A DNA stretch of 64,000 bases from Nocardioides deserti. GTDB taxonomy: Bacteria; Actinomycetota; Actinomycetes; Propionibacteriales; Nocardioidaceae. The DNA lies in contig NZ_JACMYC010000006.1 of the NCBI RefSeq assembly GCF_014266025.1, forward strand, positions 1 to 64,000, read 5' to 3'. Shown piece after piece: positions 1 to 8,544 of the stretch (position 1 is its first letter; each line of letters opens with the position of its first letter). Made by a program: the position numbers and the translations under genes. The notes beneath the pieces were generated by a model that was not told the DNA's origin, searched no databases, and saw only the letters and a list, made by a program, of their open reading frames with translations.

Positions 1-771
1 GTCCACCTCCACGTCGACGCCGGCATGGCCCGCGACGGCGCCGCGCCCGCCACCTGGGCCGCGCTCTGCACCGCCGCCCGGCGCGCGGAGCGGCACGGCC
101 GGATCGAGGTCGTCGGCGTCATGGGCCACCTCGGCTGCGCCGACGACCCGGACGACCGCTGCAATGCTCTCGCCCGCACCCGGTTCGCCTGGGCTCTCGA
201 GACGGCCCGCGCCGCCGGGCTGCGCCCGCAGCACCGCCACCTCGCCGCGACCGCCGCCACGCTCACCGACCCGCGCACCCACCACACGATGAGCCGCGTC
301 GGCGCCGGCCTCGTCGGCATCGACCCGTCCGGCACGACCACCCTGCGCGGCGCGCTGACGCTCACCGCGCCGGTCGTCTCCGTGCGTCGGGTGCCGGCCG
401 GCACACCGGTCGGCTACGGCCACGCGCACCGGACCGACCGCGCGACGCACCTGGCGCTCGTGCCGGTCGGGTACGCCGACGGCCTCCCCCGCGCCGCCTC
501 CGGACGCGCCGAAGCGCTCGTCCGCGGCGAGCGCCGACCGCTCGTCGGCCGGGTCTCGATGGACCAGGTCGTCGTCGACCTCGGCGCCCGGCCGGTCGCC
601 CCCGGCGAGACCGTCACCCTGCTCGGACCCGGCGACGTGGGCGAGCCCACTGCCGCCGACTGGGCCGCCTGGTCCGGCACCATCCCGCACGAGGTCGTCG
701 CCGGCCTCGGCGCGGCCACCCGTCTCCGCCGCCGCACCACCGGCGCGGCCCACCTGAGGAGCCTCGCGTGA
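1..771 (+). CDS. alr: Alanine racemase, 5' end missing
   Basis: PLP-dependent interconversion of L- and D-alanine for peptidoglycan. The frame is open from base 1 and the visible part (256 residues) begins inside the TIM-barrel domain at VDAGMARDGA, which corresponds to the family motif VDTGMxRxG; the PLP lysine lies upstream of the window. The C-terminal domain is complete: GYGHAHR carries the catalytic tyrosine, and GRVSMDQ and GYADGLPR are family motifs. The stop overlaps the next start (GTGA at 768-771), so it is the upstream gene of a ligase-acyltransferase-two-component chain. An ATG at 25 lies inside the conserved motif and is not a plausible start. Confidence 0.9.
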   Translation, partial: VHLHVDAGMARDGAAPATWAALCTAARRAERHGRIEVVGVMGHLGCADDPDDRCNALARTRFAWALETARAAGLRPQHRHLAATAATLTDPRTHHTMSRVGAGLVGIDPSGTTTLRGALTLTAPVVSVRRVPAGTPVGYGHAHRTDRATHLALVPVGYADGLPRAASGRAEALVRGERRPLVGRVSMDQVVVDLGARPVAPGETVTLLGPGDVGEPTAADWAAWSGTIPHEVVAGLGAATRLRRRTTGAAHLRSLA

Positions 772-1763
772 CCACCAGCCCCGCCCCCGCCCCCGCCGCG
801 CGCCCCGCCCGCGCCCGCGTCGCCGTCATCGGCGGCGGACGCAGCTGCGAGCACGACGTCTCGCTGGCCTCGGCCGCCTCGGTCGCCGACGCGCTCGACC
901 CGGCGACGTACGACGTCGTGCGGCTGACCATCGCCCGCGACGGCTCCTGGTCCACCGACGACGGGGCCCGGCTCGACCTGGCCGGCGCGGTGACGGTGCT
1001 GGCCCGCTGCGACGTGGTGCTCCCGGTCGTGCACGGCCCGCACGGCGAGGACGGCGAGCTCGCGGCGCTCTGCGAGCAAGCCGGCGTCCCCTACGTCGGG
1101 TCCGCGGTCGGGCCCGGCGCGGTCGCCATGGACAAGTGGGTCACCAAGCTGGTCGCCGAGGCGGTCGGGATCGCCACCGCGCCCGGCCGGCTCGTCACCG
1201 CCGCCAGCGCGAGCGCCCTGACCTGGACCGGGCCGGTCGTCGTCAAGCCGGTCGCGGCCGGCTCCAGCCTCGGCGTCAGCCTGGTCGACTCGCCCGAGGG
1301 CCTGGCCACCGCGCTCGCGGACGCGCTCGCGCTCGACGATCGGGTGCTGGTCGAGGAGGTCGTCCGCGGCCGCGAGGTCGACGTCGCCGTCCTGCGCCGC
1401 GCAGACGGTTCGGTCGTCGCGTCGCCGGCGCTGGAGATCGTGGTCGACGGGTTCTTCGACCACGCCGCCAAGTACGGCGGCGGCGCGGACTTCCAGGTGC
1501 CCGCGGCGCTCGACGAGGTCGACGCCAAGGCGCTCGAGGCGGCCGCCTTGGCGGCGTACGACGCCCTCGGCTGCGACGGCGTCGCGCGCCTCGACTTCTT
1601 CCTCACCGACGCGGGGCTGGTGCTCAACGAGGTCAACACCGTGCCGGGGATGACCGAGCACTCGCAGGTGCCCCGGATGTTCGCGGCCGCCGGCCTGCCG
1701 TACGCCGCGCTGCTCGACGAGCTCATCCGGGCCGCGCTCCCCGCTCCGACCACGTCGGCGTGA
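768..1763 (+). CDS. ddl: D-alanine--D-alanine ligase
   Basis: ATP-grasp ligase joining two D-alanines, cytoplasmic, 331 residues. The N-terminal motif GGGRSCEHDVSLAS and C-terminal LNEVNTVPGMTEHSQVPRM are diagnostic. The omega-loop segment FFDHAAKY keeps the KY of ordinary Ddl enzymes rather than the histidine-containing loop of VanA-type D-Ala:D-Lac ligases, so D-Ala-D-Ala (or possibly D-Ala-D-Ser) is the better guess; specificity cannot be read with certainty. The N-terminus has an Ala/Pro-rich extension of about 16 residues. The start is the GTG overlapping the racemase stop, and the end overlaps the acyltransferase start, implying translational coupling. Confidence 0.93.
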   Translation: MTTSPAPAPAARPARARVAVIGGGRSCEHDVSLASAASVADALDPATYDVVRLTIARDGSWSTDDGARLDLAGAVTVLARCDVVLPVVHGPHGEDGELAALCEQAGVPYVGSAVGPGAVAMDKWVTKLVAEAVGIATAPGRLVTAASASALTWTGPVVVKPVAAGSSLGVSLVDSPEGLATALADALALDDRVLVEEVVRGREVDVAVLRRADGSVVASPALEIVVDGFFDHAAKYGGGADFQVPAALDEVDAKALEAAALAAYDALGCDGVARLDFFLTDAGLVLNEVNTVPGMTEHSQVPRMFAAAGLPYAALLDELIRAALPAPTTSA

Positions 1764-2776
1764 GCAGCAGGCATCCCGGCCGCATCGAGGGGATCGACCT
1801 CCTCCGCGGGGTCGCCGTAGGGCTGGTGGTGCTGCGGCACGCGTTCCCGGACGTCTTCCCGGGCGCGGGCGTCGTCGGCGTGGTGGCGTTCTTCGCACTG
1901 TCGGGCCACCTGATCACGGGCCTGCTCGTCGACGAGGTGGGTCGCACGGGGCGGATCGACCTGCTCCGCTTCTACCGCCGCCGCGCACGCCGGCTCGTGC
2001 CGCCGCTGCTCGTGCTCGTCGCCGGCGTGGTCGCCGTGACACTCGTGCTCGACCCGATCGGCGACCGCGACCGGCTGGGCGACACCGTCCTCGTCGCGCT
2101 GACCTGGACCGCCGACCTGCCGGTCGGCGACCCGAGCGACGCGACGTTCCACCTCTGGACCCTCGCACTGGAGGAGCAGTTCTACCTGGTGTGGCCGGCG
2201 CTGCTGCTGCTCGCCGTGCCGCGACGGCGCACCGGCGTGCTGCTGGTCGGCGCCGCCGTCGCCTGCCTGCTCGCGTGCGTCGCGACCGTCGCGTGGCTGC
2301 GCGAGGACCCCGACCTCGCCTACGCGTTGCCGACCTCGTGGGCGGTCTGCTTCGTCGTCGGCGCGGCCTCGCGGATCCACGCCGACCGGCTCCGGCTGCC
2401 GTCGTGGGCAGCGCCGGTGGCCCTGGCGGGGCTCGGCGTCCTGGCCGTGGTTCCATTGCGCGGTCACGCGCTCACCTACCTGGCAGGAGGCCCGGCCATC
2501 GCGCTCCTCACGGCGGTCGTGCTGTCCTCGTGGCGCACCTGGTCGACCGTCGACGTCGCCGGCCTCCGGCCGCTCGTGTGGTTGGGCACGGTGTCCTACG
2601 CGGCCTACTTGTGGAACTACCCGCTCACCGTCTGGCTCCGCCCGCACACCGACCTCGCCGGCCCGGTCGCGGCGGTGCTGACCCTCGCGTGCGCGGCGCT
2701 GTCCTGGCGGTACGTCGAGGCGCCGCTCCAACGACGGCAGCAGGCCACCCGCGTCCCGGCGGCGGTATCGGCGTGA
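1760..2776 (+). CDS. Acyltransferase family 3 membrane protein (OafA/YrhL type)
   Basis: Multi-pass membrane O-acyltransferase, 338 residues, length normal for the acyltransferase-3 domain without an SGNH partner. Motifs in order: RIEGIDLLRG and a catalytic-type RH near residue 25, FFALSGHLITG, LWTLALEEQFYLVWP, and SYAAYLWNYPLTVWL near the end, with about ten hydrophobic segments. The GTG at 1760 overlaps the ligase stop (GTGA), and the same frame read further upstream only shadows the ligase gene. The acylated substrate is unknown; being downstream of alr-ddl and upstream of a sensor kinase suggests a cell-wall glycan or precursor. VanT-type serine racemases carry this same membrane domain fused to a racemase, which makes the neighbourhood notable. 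Confidence 0.88.
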   Translation: MSSRHPGRIEGIDLLRGVAVGLVVLRHAFPDVFPGAGVVGVVAFFALSGHLITGLLVDEVGRTGRIDLLRFYRRRARRLVPPLLVLVAGVVAVTLVLDPIGDRDRLGDTVLVALTWTADLPVGDPSDATFHLWTLALEEQFYLVWPALLLLAVPRRRTGVLLVGAAVACLLACVATVAWLREDPDLAYALPTSWAVCFVVGAASRIHADRLRLPSWAAPVALAGLGVLAVVPLRGHALTYLAGGPAIALLTAVVLSSWRTWSTVDVAGLRPLVWLGTVSYAAYLWNYPLTVWLRPHTDLAGPVAAVLTLACAALSWRYVEAPLQRRQQATRVPAAVSA

Positions 2777-4053
2777 GCACCGCCGACCCCACCCTGCCGG
2801 CCTGGCAGCGCTGGGCGCCGGACGTCTCGGGCGGCGTCGCCACCTTCGCCCTCGGCGTGGTCGAGGTGCGCGGCAACGTCTACGCCGACGACCGGGCGGC
2901 GGCGTACGTCATCGTGCTCGCCGTCGCGCTCGGCGTCGGCCTGTCCCGGGCGCTGCCGGCCGCGGCGCTCGGGGCGGCGTGGTTCGCCGGCACCGTGCAG
3001 GTCACCAGCGGCGCCGGCGCGATGCTCGTCGAGGTGCTGCTCGCGGTGGTCGCGTTCGGCTGCGCCCGCTGGGGCAGTGCCGCGACCGTGTGGCTCAGCG
3101 GGCTCTCGATGCCGCTCGGGGTGCTCATCGCGGTGCTCTGGCTCGACAGCGACCTGGTGTACCGCGCGCTCGAGCTGGCCGGCGTCCGGCTGCTCGCGGA
3201 GACGGCGTACCGCGGCGGCGACTGGCGCCTGCCGGCCAGCCTGTTGATCTTCGCGCTGCTCGCGACGCCCTGGCTGCTCGGGCTCGCGCTGCGCTTCCTC
3301 GACCGCGCCCGCCGCTCGCGCGACTCCCAGGTCGTCGCCGAGGCCGAGCGGGACCAGGCCGAGGAGATCGCCCGCCTCCGCGAGGACCAGGCCCGCCTGG
3401 CTCGCGACGTGCACGACGTCGTCGGCCACTCGCTCGCGGTGATCCTCGCCCAGGCCGAGTCCGCGCAGTACCTCCCCGACACCGATCCCGACGCCCACAG
3501 CGAGGCCCTGCGCCGCACCATGGCCAACATCGCGACCTCCGCCCGCACCTCGCTGCAGGACGTCCGCCAGGTGCTCAGCTCCCCCGACGGCGCCCCACCG
3601 ACGGACGGCAGGCACGGCGACCTCGACGCCCTCGTCGAGGGGGTCCGCGCCAGCGGCCACGAGGTCGTCTCCACCGAGGTCGGCACCCCGCGGCCCCTCC
3701 CGCCGGAGCTGGAGGTGGTCGCCTTCCGCGTGCTCCAGGAGATGCTCACCAACGCGATCCGCCACGGCCGGCGGGACGAGCCGGTGCTCGTCGAGCGGCA
3801 CTGGGAGGGCGAGCTGCGGCTGGAGGTGCGCAACGTGATCGGCGAGCAGACCGCCCACGAGCAGGAGACCCGCCCGATCGCGACCGTCGACGCCGCGGAG
3901 CTGGCCGCGCAGGCCGGAGCCGGCCACGGGCTCGAGGGGATGCGCCGCCGGCTCGAGGCCGTCGGGGGCCGGCTCGACGTACGCCGTCGCGACGAGCCCG
4001 GCGGCGCCACCTTCACCGCGACCGCGTGGGTGCCCTTCCGGAGCGGCCGGTGA
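2773..4053 (+). CDS. Sensor histidine kinase, NarL/DesK (HisKA_3) type
   Basis: Membrane sensor of 426 residues. Residues about 20-175 are five or six hydrophobic segments with very short loops, so the signal is probably sensed in the membrane. A coiled coil follows (about 178-208), then the dimerisation motif LARDVHDVVGHSL with phospho-acceptor His214, an N box (EMLTNAIRHG) and a G box (GAGHGLEGMRRRLEAVGG). It starts at a GTG overlapping the acyltransferase stop and its own stop overlaps the response regulator start. It is expected to phosphorylate the regulator encoded next. The stimulus is not readable, though the operon suggests cell-wall state. Confidence 0.93.
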   Translation: MSTADPTLPAWQRWAPDVSGGVATFALGVVEVRGNVYADDRAAAYVIVLAVALGVGLSRALPAAALGAAWFAGTVQVTSGAGAMLVEVLLAVVAFGCARWGSAATVWLSGLSMPLGVLIAVLWLDSDLVYRALELAGVRLLAETAYRGGDWRLPASLLIFALLATPWLLGLALRFLDRARRSRDSQVVAEAERDQAEEIARLREDQARLARDVHDVVGHSLAVILAQAESAQYLPDTDPDAHSEALRRTMANIATSARTSLQDVRQVLSSPDGAPPTDGRHGDLDALVEGVRASGHEVVSTEVGTPRPLPPELEVVAFRVLQEMLTNAIRHGRRDEPVLVERHWEGELRLEVRNVIGEQTAHEQETRPIATVDAAELAAQAGAGHGLEGMRRRLEAVGGRLDVRRRDEPGGATFTATAWVPFRSGR

Positions 4054-4748
4054 GCGGCCCGGTGAACGGCCCCACGAACGGCCCGGGCGAGGACATCCGG
4101 GTGCTCCTGGTCGACGACCAGGAGCTCTTCCGCGAGGGCGTGCGGGTCATCGTCGACGCCCAGGAGGGCATGCACGTCGTCGGGTCCGCGGGTGACGGGC
4201 TCGAGGCGGTCCGGCTCGTCGACGAGCTCGAGCCCGACGTCGTGCTCATGGACATCCGGATGCCCGAGATGGACGGCGTCGAGGCCACCCGGCAGGTCTT
4301 TTCTCCCGACCGGGCCGCCCGTCGGACGCGCCCGGTGCGGGTCGTCGTGCTCACGACGTTCAACCTCGACGACCGGGCGGCCACGGCGATCCGGTACGGC
4401 GCCAGCGGGTTCCTCCTCAAGGACACCACCCCGGTCATGCTCCGCGACGCGATCCGCACCGTGCACGCCGGCAACGCCGTCCTGGCCCCCGCCGACCTCT
4501 CGACCCTCCTCGACGGCCAGTTCCGCGCCCGGGCGGCCGTCCCGCCGGCGTACGCCTCGCTGACCGAGAAGGAGCGCGAGGTCTTCGCCGCCGTCGCTCG
4601 CGGCCTCTCCAACACCGAGATCGCCGGCCTGGTCTTCGCCAGTGAGTCGACGGTCAAGACCCACGTCGGCTCGATCCTCCGCAAGCTCGGCCTCCGCGAC
4701 CGCGTCCAGATCGTCGTCTTCGCCCACGAGCACGGCCTCGTCGGCTGA
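4050..4748 (+). CDS. Response regulator, NarL/LuxR type
   Basis: A 232-residue DNA-binding regulator: receiver domain with VDD near residue 21 and phospho-acceptor Asp68 in LMDIRMPEMDG, then a LuxR-type HTH beginning LTEKEREVFAAVARGLSNTEIA and continuing through STVKTHVGSILRKLGLRDR. It starts at a GTG overlapping the kinase stop; a second in-frame GTG at 4061 would skip the odd leader SGPVNGPTNGPG. It is the last gene of the alr-ddl operon and is the partner of the upstream kinase by position and family. Confidence 0.94.
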   Translation: MSGPVNGPTNGPGEDIRVLLVDDQELFREGVRVIVDAQEGMHVVGSAGDGLEAVRLVDELEPDVVLMDIRMPEMDGVEATRQVFSPDRAARRTRPVRVVVLTTFNLDDRAATAIRYGASGFLLKDTTPVMLRDAIRTVHAGNAVLAPADLSTLLDGQFRARAAVPPAYASLTEKEREVFAAVARGLSNTEIAGLVFASESTVKTHVGSILRKLGLRDRVQIVVFAHEHGLVG

Positions 4749-4756
4749 CCCACCCT

Positions 4757-4808
4757 GCGGACGTCATACGGACGGAGCGAGCGGGTGCTCGGGGCGGATG
4801 ACGTCCGC
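4757..4808. terminator. Long inverted repeat between convergent genes
   Basis: GCGGACGTCAT (4757-4767) pairs perfectly with ATGACGTCCGC (4798-4808) across a 30-base loop that can itself pair GAGC with GCTC. It lies nine bases past the response regulator stop and 24 bases past the purE stop on the other strand, so it could end transcription from both sides. There is no T-tract. Confidence 0.55.
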
Positions 4809-4832
4809 CGGAGCGGAAGCCTGGGGCGGAGG

Positions 4833-5360
4833 CTAGAAGCCGAGGCGCTGCGGAGCGGACTCGCGGCGGACGACCTCGCCCTTGGCCTGGGCGGAGGCCT
4901 TGAGGTCGGCCTGGAAGTCGGCCATCCGCTGCTGCAGGGCGGGGTCGGTGGCGGCGAGGATCCGCACGGCGAGCAGGCCGGCGTTGCGGGCGCCGCCGAC
5001 GGCGACGGTCGCGACGGGGACACCGGCGGGCATCTGCACGATGGAGAGCAGCGAGTCGAGGCCGTCGAGGTACCGCAGCGGCACCGGGACGCCGATGACC
5101 GGCAGCGGAGTGACGGCGGCGAGCATGCCCGGCAGGTGGGCCGCTCCTCCGGCGCCGGCGATGATCACCGACAGCCCGCGGCCGGCGGCCTCCTTGCCGT
5201 ACGCCAGCATCTCCTCCGGCATCCGGTGCGCCGAGACGACGTCGGCCTCGTGCGCGACGCCGAACTCCTCGAGCGCCTCCGCGGCCGCCTGCATGGTCGG
5301 CCAGTCGGAGTCCGACCCCATCACGATCCCGACGCGGGGTGCCTGCTCGCTGCCAGCCAT
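4833..5360 (-). CDS. purE: N5-carboxyaminoimidazole ribonucleotide mutase
   Basis: Class I PurE, which converts N5-CAIR to CAIR in purine synthesis; 175 residues. Family motifs are [14 protein letters not shown] at the N-terminus, SAHRMPEEM with the catalytic histidine, and [11 protein letters not shown]. It directly follows purK. The start is either ATG at 5360 or GTG at 5369, which overlaps the purK stop as GTGA and adds three residues; the conserved domain begins about seven residues after the ATG. In M. tuberculosis the same purK-purE order is present (Rv3276c-Rv3275c). Confidence 0.95.
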   Translation of the reverse strand: MAGSEQAPRVGIVMGSDSDWPTMQAAAEALEEFGVAHEADVVSAHRMPEEMLAYGKEAAGRGLSVIIAGAGGAAHLPGMLAAVTPLPVIGVPVPLRYLDGLDSLLSIVQMPAGVPVATVAVGGARNAGLLAVRILAATDPALQQRMADFQADLKASAQAKGEVVRRESAPQRLGF

Positions 5361-5365
5361 CTCGT

Positions 5366-6550
5366 TCACTCGCTCTCGTTGCCGAGGTCGCCGCGGAACC
5401 AGGCGGCGGCGTGCCGCGCCCGCTCCAGGCAGTCCTCGAGGTCGTCGCCGTAGGCGTTGACGTGGCCGACCTTCCGGCCGGGTCGCGGCTCCTTGCCGTA
5501 CAGGTGCACCCGCAGGTGCGGGTCGCGCGCCATCGCGTGCGGGTAGCCGTCCCAGAGCCGGCCGACCTCGGGGTCGGGGCCGCCGAGGATGTTGACCATC
5601 ACCGTCCAGCGGGCCCGCGGCGCGGGCGAGCCGAGCGGGAGGTCCATGACCGCGCGCAGGTGGTTCTCGAACTGGCTGGTGACGGCACCGTCCTGGGTCC
5701 AGTGGCCGGTGTTGTGCGGGCGCATCGCCAGCTCGTTGACCAGGATCCGCCCGTCGGTGGTCTCGAAGAGCTCGACGGCCAGCACGCCGGTCACGCCGAG
5801 CTCGCCGGCGATCCGCAGCGCGACCTGCTGGGCGGACGCGGCCAGGTCGGGGTCGAGATCGGGCGCGGGGGCGATCACCTCGTGGCAGATGCCGTCGCGC
5901 TGGGTGCTGGCCACGACCGGGTACGCCGCCGCCTGCCCGCTCGGCGAACGGGCGACCAGCGCGGACAGCTCGCGGCGGAAGTCGACCCGCTCCTCGGCGA
6001 GGATCCGCACGCCGGTCTCGCGGGCGACCGCGAACGCCTCGGCGCAGACCTCGGCCCAGTCTCCAGCACCGTCCTCGGCGCGGTCGACGAACCACACGCC
6101 CTTGCCGTCGTACCCGCCCCTCGTGGTCTTGAGGACGCACGGGAACCCGAACGCCTCGACCTCCGCGGCGCTGGTGACGATCGCGTTGCGGGGGCAGGGG
6201 ACGCCGAGCGCGGCGAGCCGCTCGCGCATGACGCCCTTGTCCTGGGCGTGGACGAGCGCGTCGGGACCGGGCCGCACCGCGACGCCGTCGGCCTCGAGCG
6301 CGTGCAGGTGCTCGGTCGGCACATGCTCGTGGTCGAAAGTGACGACGCTGCAGCCGGCCGTGACCGCGCGCAGCGTGTCGAGGTCGCGGTGGTCACCGAC
6401 GAGCTGGTCGGGGATCACCTGGGCGGCGGAGACGCCGGGCGCCTCGGCGAGCAGCCGCAGCGGCAGGCCGAGCGCGATCGCGGGCTGCGCCATCATCCGG
6501 GCGAGCTGGCCACCGCCGACGACGGCCAACGTGGGAGCGAGCTCGGGCAC
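5366..6550 (-). CDS. purK: N5-carboxyaminoimidazole ribonucleotide synthase
   Basis: ATP-grasp enzyme making N5-CAIR from AIR, bicarbonate and ATP; 394 residues, normal length. The N-terminal motif [11 protein letters not shown], the [11 protein letters not shown] loop and [16 protein letters not shown] are characteristic of PurK. The start is a GTG six bases after a TAGGGT hexamer (plus-strand 6557-6562), so the message is probably leaderless. It is coupled to purE downstream, giving two consecutive steps of purine synthesis. Confidence 0.95.
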   Translation of the reverse strand: MPELAPTLAVVGGGQLARMMAQPAIALGLPLRLLAEAPGVSAAQVIPDQLVGDHRDLDTLRAVTAGCSVVTFDHEHVPTEHLHALEADGVAVRPGPDALVHAQDKGVMRERLAALGVPCPRNAIVTSAAEVEAFGFPCVLKTTRGGYDGKGVWFVDRAEDGAGDWAEVCAEAFAVARETGVRILAEERVDFRRELSALVARSPSGQAAAYPVVASTQRDGICHEVIAPAPDLDPDLAASAQQVALRIAGELGVTGVLAVELFETTDGRILVNELAMRPHNTGHWTQDGAVTSQFENHLRAVMDLPLGSPAPRARWTVMVNILGGPDPEVGRLWDGYPHAMARDPHLRVHLYGKEPRPGRKVGHVNAYGDDLEDCLERARHAAAWFRGDLGNESE

Positions 6551-6556
6551 GACGGA

Positions 6557-6562
6557 ACCCTA
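6557..6562 (-). promoter_or_regulatory. -10 element, leaderless purK
   Basis: TAGGGT on the minus strand, then six bases to the purK GTG at 6550, which places the transcript start at the start codon. Confidence 0.6.
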
Positions 6563-6603
6563 GAGCAGACCCGCGCACCGCGCGGCCGGGGCCCGACGAC
6601 CGG

Positions 6604-6912
6604 TCAGGCCGGCGGCTGGAGCTCGAAGCGCAGGCCCTTGCCGCGGATCGTGGAGATCAGGTGCGGGTGACGGCTGTCGTCGCCCAGCTTGCGCCGCACC
6701 CAGCCGAGGTGCACGTCGATGGTCTTCGAGGACGTCCAGAACGTCGTGTGCCACACGTCGCGCATCAGCTCGTCGCGCGTCACGATCTCCCCCGCCCGGG
6801 AGATCAGCGCCTGGACGAGGTCGAACTCCTTGCGGGACAGGACGATCTCCTCCTGACCGCGCCACGCGCGGCGGCTGTCGGGATCGACTCGGACGTCCTG
6901 CACCTCGAACAC
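6604..6912 (-). CDS. Stand-alone winged-helix DNA-binding protein (OmpR/PhoB type, no receiver)
   Basis: A 102-residue protein consisting only of the DNA-binding half of an OmpR-type response regulator: LSRKEFDLVQALISRAGEIVTRDELM, then the recognition helix region KTIDVHLGWVRRKLGDD and the wing HLISTIRGKGLRFE. No receiver domain is present, so it cannot be regulated by phosphotransfer in the usual way. The GTG at 6912 is preceded by TACGGT and six bases, a leaderless arrangement; longer starts upstream add an unconserved leader. It sits between purK and an adenylate cyclase on the same strand. Confidence 0.85.
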   Translation of the reverse strand: MFEVQDVRVDPDSRRAWRGQEEIVLSRKEFDLVQALISRAGEIVTRDELMRDVWHTTFWTSSKTIDVHLGWVRRKLGDDSRHPHLISTIRGKGLRFELQPPA

Positions 6913-6918
6913 ACCACC

Positions 6919-6924
6919 ACCGTA
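6919..6924 (-). promoter_or_regulatory. -10 element, leaderless winged-helix gene
   Basis: TACGGT on the minus strand followed by six bases and the GTG at 6912. Confidence 0.55.
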
Positions 6925-6967
6925 GGCCGCGTCCCCAGGCCACCGGGCAGAAACGCCCGAACGGGCC

Positions 6968-6987
6968 AATGGCAACTTCGTGCCATT
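6968..6987. promoter_or_regulatory. Dyad AATGGCA-N6-TGCCATT, possible operator
   Basis: Perfect 7-base arms around ACTTCG, about 55 bases upstream of the winged-helix gene start and AT-richer than its surroundings. It could be an operator for the winged-helix gene or part of the cyclase 3' structure. Confidence 0.4.
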
Positions 6988-6990
6988 CGC

Positions 6991-7008
6991 CTCACCCCCA
7001 AGGGTGAG
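6991..7008 (-). terminator. Hairpin after the cyclase gene
   Basis: CTCACCC and GGGTGAG form a 7-bp stem with a four-base loop, eight bases past the adenylate cyclase stop. A likely factor-independent or pause hairpin without a T-tract. Confidence 0.5.
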
Positions 7009-7015
7009 ACGAATC

Positions 7016-8017
7016 TTAGTGTCTCCGGACGGCCAACGGCTCGACGATCCCGAAGCCGCGCACCGGCCGCGCGGGGAGCCGGCGAGTCTCGAACTGGTCG
7101 GAGGGCAGCAGCCCCGCAGTCGTGGCGTCGATGATGATCCGGTTGCGCCGAGCCACGGCGGTGAGCCGCGCGGCCATGTTGACCGGCGGGCCGAAGACGT
7201 CGCCGAGACGCATGACCACCGAGCCGGTCGCCAGCCCGAGGCGGACGTCGGGCATCCGCTGGTCGCGGCCGATGACGTTGATGATCCCCTCGGCGGTGTC
7301 GTAGGCGCGGACGGGATCGTCGTTGACGAAGAGCACCGAGTCGCCGATCGACTTGATCACCCGACCCCGCTGGATGGCCACGACGTCGGCGCACCGCGAC
7401 TCGAAGAGCTCGACGAGGTCGCCGATCCGCTCTTCGGTCAGCTGGTTCGACAGGGCCGTGAACGACACGATGTCGGCGAAGCCCACCGAGAGCGTCGTGG
7501 TGTGCAGGTCCTCCTCGTCGGCACCGAGCGCCTCGATGCGCGCCACCGCGGCAGCCAGGTGTCGCCGCCAGGCGTAGATCAGCAGCTCCTCGAACGGCTG
7601 GCCGAAGTGCTCGAGGAACCGCCGTGCCGAGCCGGCCCGGGTCCCCGTCGCCGCGTCGCCCTGCTCGAGCTCGTCGATGCGGTTGACCATCGCCGCGACC
7701 TCCCAGTCGGCGAGCCGCGCCATGTTCTGGCCCACCGCCCGGGTGATGTTCACGGCCAGGTCGAGGTCGAACAGGCCGGCCTGCACGCCGCCGACCAGGG
7801 TCCCCAGCGCGCGCAGGTCCGCGGGGGTGTACGCCGCCTCGTCGCCGCTCTCGGGGAAGCCGAGCGCGCGCCAGAGCCGGCGGGTCTCGTCCAGCCCGAT
7901 GCCGGCCGCTTCCGCGACCTCGACGGCGCTGTAGACCGGGTCCTCGCCCAGGATGGTCCGGTGCAGCTCCTCGGGCTGCTCCGCCTCCTCGGGCTGCTGC
8001 TCAGGCACCTTCGTCAC
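7016..8017 (-). CDS. Class III adenylate cyclase with N-terminal regulatory domain
   Basis: Predicted soluble enzyme of 333 residues making cAMP. The catalytic domain (about 172-325) has both metal aspartates (Asp182 in FADIVSF, Asp226 in IKSIGDSV), the adenine-selecting Lys222 and Asp273, and transition-state Asn280 and Arg284 in VNMAARL. Residues 25-75 look like a MerR-type helical module (VYSAVEVAEAAG, LWRALGFPE, YTPADLRALG), followed by a helical region; this layout resembles the autoinhibited mycobacterial cyclases Rv1264 and Rv2212, an analogy from memory. Its first 17 bases overlap the 3' end of the PH-domain gene. Confidence 0.92.
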   Translation of the reverse strand: MTKVPEQQPEEAEQPEELHRTILGEDPVYSAVEVAEAAGIGLDETRRLWRALGFPESGDEAAYTPADLRALGTLVGGVQAGLFDLDLAVNITRAVGQNMARLADWEVAAMVNRIDELEQGDAATGTRAGSARRFLEHFGQPFEELLIYAWRRHLAAAVARIEALGADEEDLHTTTLSVGFADIVSFTALSNQLTEERIGDLVELFESRCADVVAIQRGRVIKSIGDSVLFVNDDPVRAYDTAEGIINVIGRDQRMPDVRLGLATGSVVMRLGDVFGPPVNMAARLTAVARRNRIIIDATTAGLLPSDQFETRRLPARPVRGFGIVEPLAVRRH

Positions 8018-8525
8018 GGCGCCGGTCGGAGCGCGGGTCGGTGCGCGGGTCGTGGATCTCGTGCAGCAGGTCGTTGAGCCGGCGCTGGGCCTCCTCGACC
8101 CGCGGGATGTCGGGCAGGCGCACCTGCCCGTGGGTGCTGGCGTCGCTGATGACCAGCGTGCCGCAGCCGAGCATCCGGTCGGTGAGGTGCAGCTCGATCG
8201 CCACGTCGCTGATCCGCGAGAGCGGGATGTCGTGGCCGCGGCGCGTGAGGACGCCGGTGCGGGTGACCAGCCGGCGGTCGGTGAAGGTGTACGTCGCGGT
8301 CGACCAGACGAGGAACGGCCACACGACGTACCGCAGGAGCACGACCACGGCGACCGCCCACACGAACCACGTGACGTAGCGCTGGTCGGCGAGCACCTGC
8401 ACGAACACAGCGGCCGCGATCGTCACGACCAGCACCAGCAGCGGCACCAGCAGCGCCTTGACGTGCGTGCGCGTGCTGACGACGACGGTCTCTCCGTCGT
8501 TCAGCAGCTTCTGCGAGATGGCCAC
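8001..8525 (-). CDS. PH-domain (bPH2) membrane protein
   Basis: 174 residues: two adjoining transmembrane segments (about 23-45 and 52-70), then a bacterial PH-like domain with YTFTDRRLVTRTGVLTRRGHDIPLSRISDV, and a charged tail. Function unknown; such proteins are small inner-membrane modules. M. tuberculosis has a similar protein beside birA (Rv3278c). The start is GTG 8525, six bases after a CATGAT hexamer, so probably leaderless. It overlaps the cyclase gene downstream by 17 bases, suggesting they are co-transcribed. Confidence 0.85.
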   Translation of the reverse strand: MAISQKLLNDGETVVVSTRTHVKALLVPLLVLVVTIAAAVFVQVLADQRYVTWFVWAVAVVVLLRYVVWPFLVWSTATYTFTDRRLVTRTGVLTRRGHDIPLSRISDVAIELHLTDRMLGCGTLVISDASTHGQVRLPDIPRVEEAQRRLNDLLHEIHDPRTDPRSDRRRDEGA

Positions 8526-8531
8526 GGGCGG

Positions 8532-8537
8532 ATCATG
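8532..8537 (-). promoter_or_regulatory. -10 element, leaderless PH-domain gene
   Basis: CATGAT on the minus strand, six bases before GTG 8525. Confidence 0.45.
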
Positions 8538-8544
8538 TCATCGA

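Noticed and set aside
1..4748. Calling the first operon a vancomycin-resistance cluster
   Set aside because: The ligase omega loop has KY as in ordinary Ddl, there is no VanX/VanH-type gene, and the kinase/regulator are not VanS/VanR-like.
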